From assembly GCA_036382515.1 (NCBI GenBank), contig DASVHQ010000365.1:1-5271 (forward strand): a stretch of 5,271 nt of DNA, given 5' to 3'. The DNA comes from JADGRF01 sp036382515 (GTDB lineage: Bacteria > Myxococcota_A > Polyangia > Polyangiales > JAFGIB01). The notes beneath the pieces are model-generated. The model worked only from the letters and a program-made list of their open reading frames with translations, was not told the origin of the DNA and did no database searches. Shown here in pieces: positions 5,007 through 5,271 of this stretch. The position numbers were made by a program, and so were the translations under genes. Position 1 is the stretch's first letter. Each line of letters opens with the position of its first letter.

Positions 5007-5271
5007 CTCTACTGGCCACCAGACCAGCTTCCGTCGCCCACCGCTTCATCCCCCGGCCCAATGGGCAAATCCACTGCAAGAGGTGCAATATGAGAAACGT
5101 TCCTTCGCAATCGACGTGACCACCTGCGCCCACTGCCAAGGCCGGATGCGGCTGCGCGAGTTGTGCACCACGCCGAGCGCCATCGCTGGGGCCATGGCGC
5201 ACGCCGGCCTCGCTCCGCAGCCGCCGCCATCAGCAGCAGCGCGACCGCGGCGAGCTCATCCCTCGCAACTG
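4975..5271 (+). mobile_element. probable insertion-sequence remnant (IS91 type) with adjacent repeats
   Basis: The transposase tail and the tandem repeats just before it mark this end of the window as mobile-element derived. IS91-type elements move by rolling-circle transposition and can carry along adjacent DNA, which fits the mixed gene fragments nearby. The element boundaries are not visible, because IS91 types lack terminal inverted repeats and the 3' end lies outside the window. Confidence 0.45.
5090..5271 (+). pseudogene. IS91-type transposase, C-terminal remnant running off the window
   Basis: The frame with codons at 5116, 5119 and so on reads KRSFAIDVTTCAHCQGRMRL and then a segment with TTPSAIAGAMAHAGLAPQPPP. 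A Phe-x-x-Asp-Val followed by a CxxC zinc pair, Gly-x-Met-Arg-Leu, an isoleucine-containing helix and a Pro-rich tail is the usual C-terminal end of IS91/ISCR-type (Y2, HUH-class) transposases common in proteobacteria and myxobacteria. The frame is open from 4975 because of the repeats, but residues before about 5090 do not look like transposase, and the catalytic HUH and Tyr domains are absent. No stop occurs before the window end at 5271, so the true 3' end is outside. It therefore looks like a decayed or recombined insertion-sequence tail. Confidence 0.6.

Noticed and set aside
4584..5093. A 169-codon plus-strand frame running through the tandem repeats
   Set aside because: It encodes the repeat as a duplicated Arg/Ala-rich peptide with no start signal or homology, and it conflicts with the hydrolase and transposase frames.

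Overview
The window reads as a high-GC bacterial chromosome segment, most likely from a myxobacterium (Myxococcota, Polyangia-like). The reasons are the strong GC bias at third codon positions (which also produces long antisense shadow ORFs), an extracytoplasmic-function (ECF) sigma factor paired with a zinc-binding anti-sigma factor, a secreted caspase-like protease, and a lipoprotein with an Asp/Ala/Gly-rich linker typical of that phylum. No species is claimed.

Layout. Positions 1-173: no recognisable gene; ends in one copy of a GC-rich palindromic repeat (141-173). 174-458 (+): the C-terminal part of an NnrU-family membrane protein whose N-terminal part is missing. 476-4480 (-): a tight four-gene operon, read right to left as a Tat-type lipoprotein (4480-3302), an ECF sigma factor (3299-2790), a transmembrane anti-sigma factor (2802-2041) and an exported caspase-family peptidase with a predicted C-terminal beta-barrel (2044-476). 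4481-4572: the intergenic region that should hold the operon promoter. 4573-4824 (+): an internal fragment of a clan GH-A-like glycoside hydrolase. 4829-5006: a spaced inverted repeat, then two perfect tandem 39-bp copies of the same repeat family seen at 141. About 5090-5271 (+): the C-terminal end of an IS91-type transposase, running off the window.

How the genes may work together. The four operon genes are spaced 2 bp apart or overlap by 13 and 4 bp, so they are almost certainly co-transcribed and largely translationally coupled. The sigma factor would be held at the inner membrane by the anti-sigma factor, which has an N-terminal HxxxCxxC zinc motif, one transmembrane helix and a periplasmic domain. 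The protease and lipoprotein are both exported. This places a candidate protease and a candidate sensor or target on the same side of the membrane as the sensory domain of the anti-sigma factor. The attractive but unproven reading is an envelope-signalling module in which a caspase-like protease is either the trigger that releases the sigma factor or an effector that the sigma factor controls.

The gene debris on both sides, the repeats at both flanks and the transposase remnant indicate that the operon sits in a rearranged, mosaic locus.
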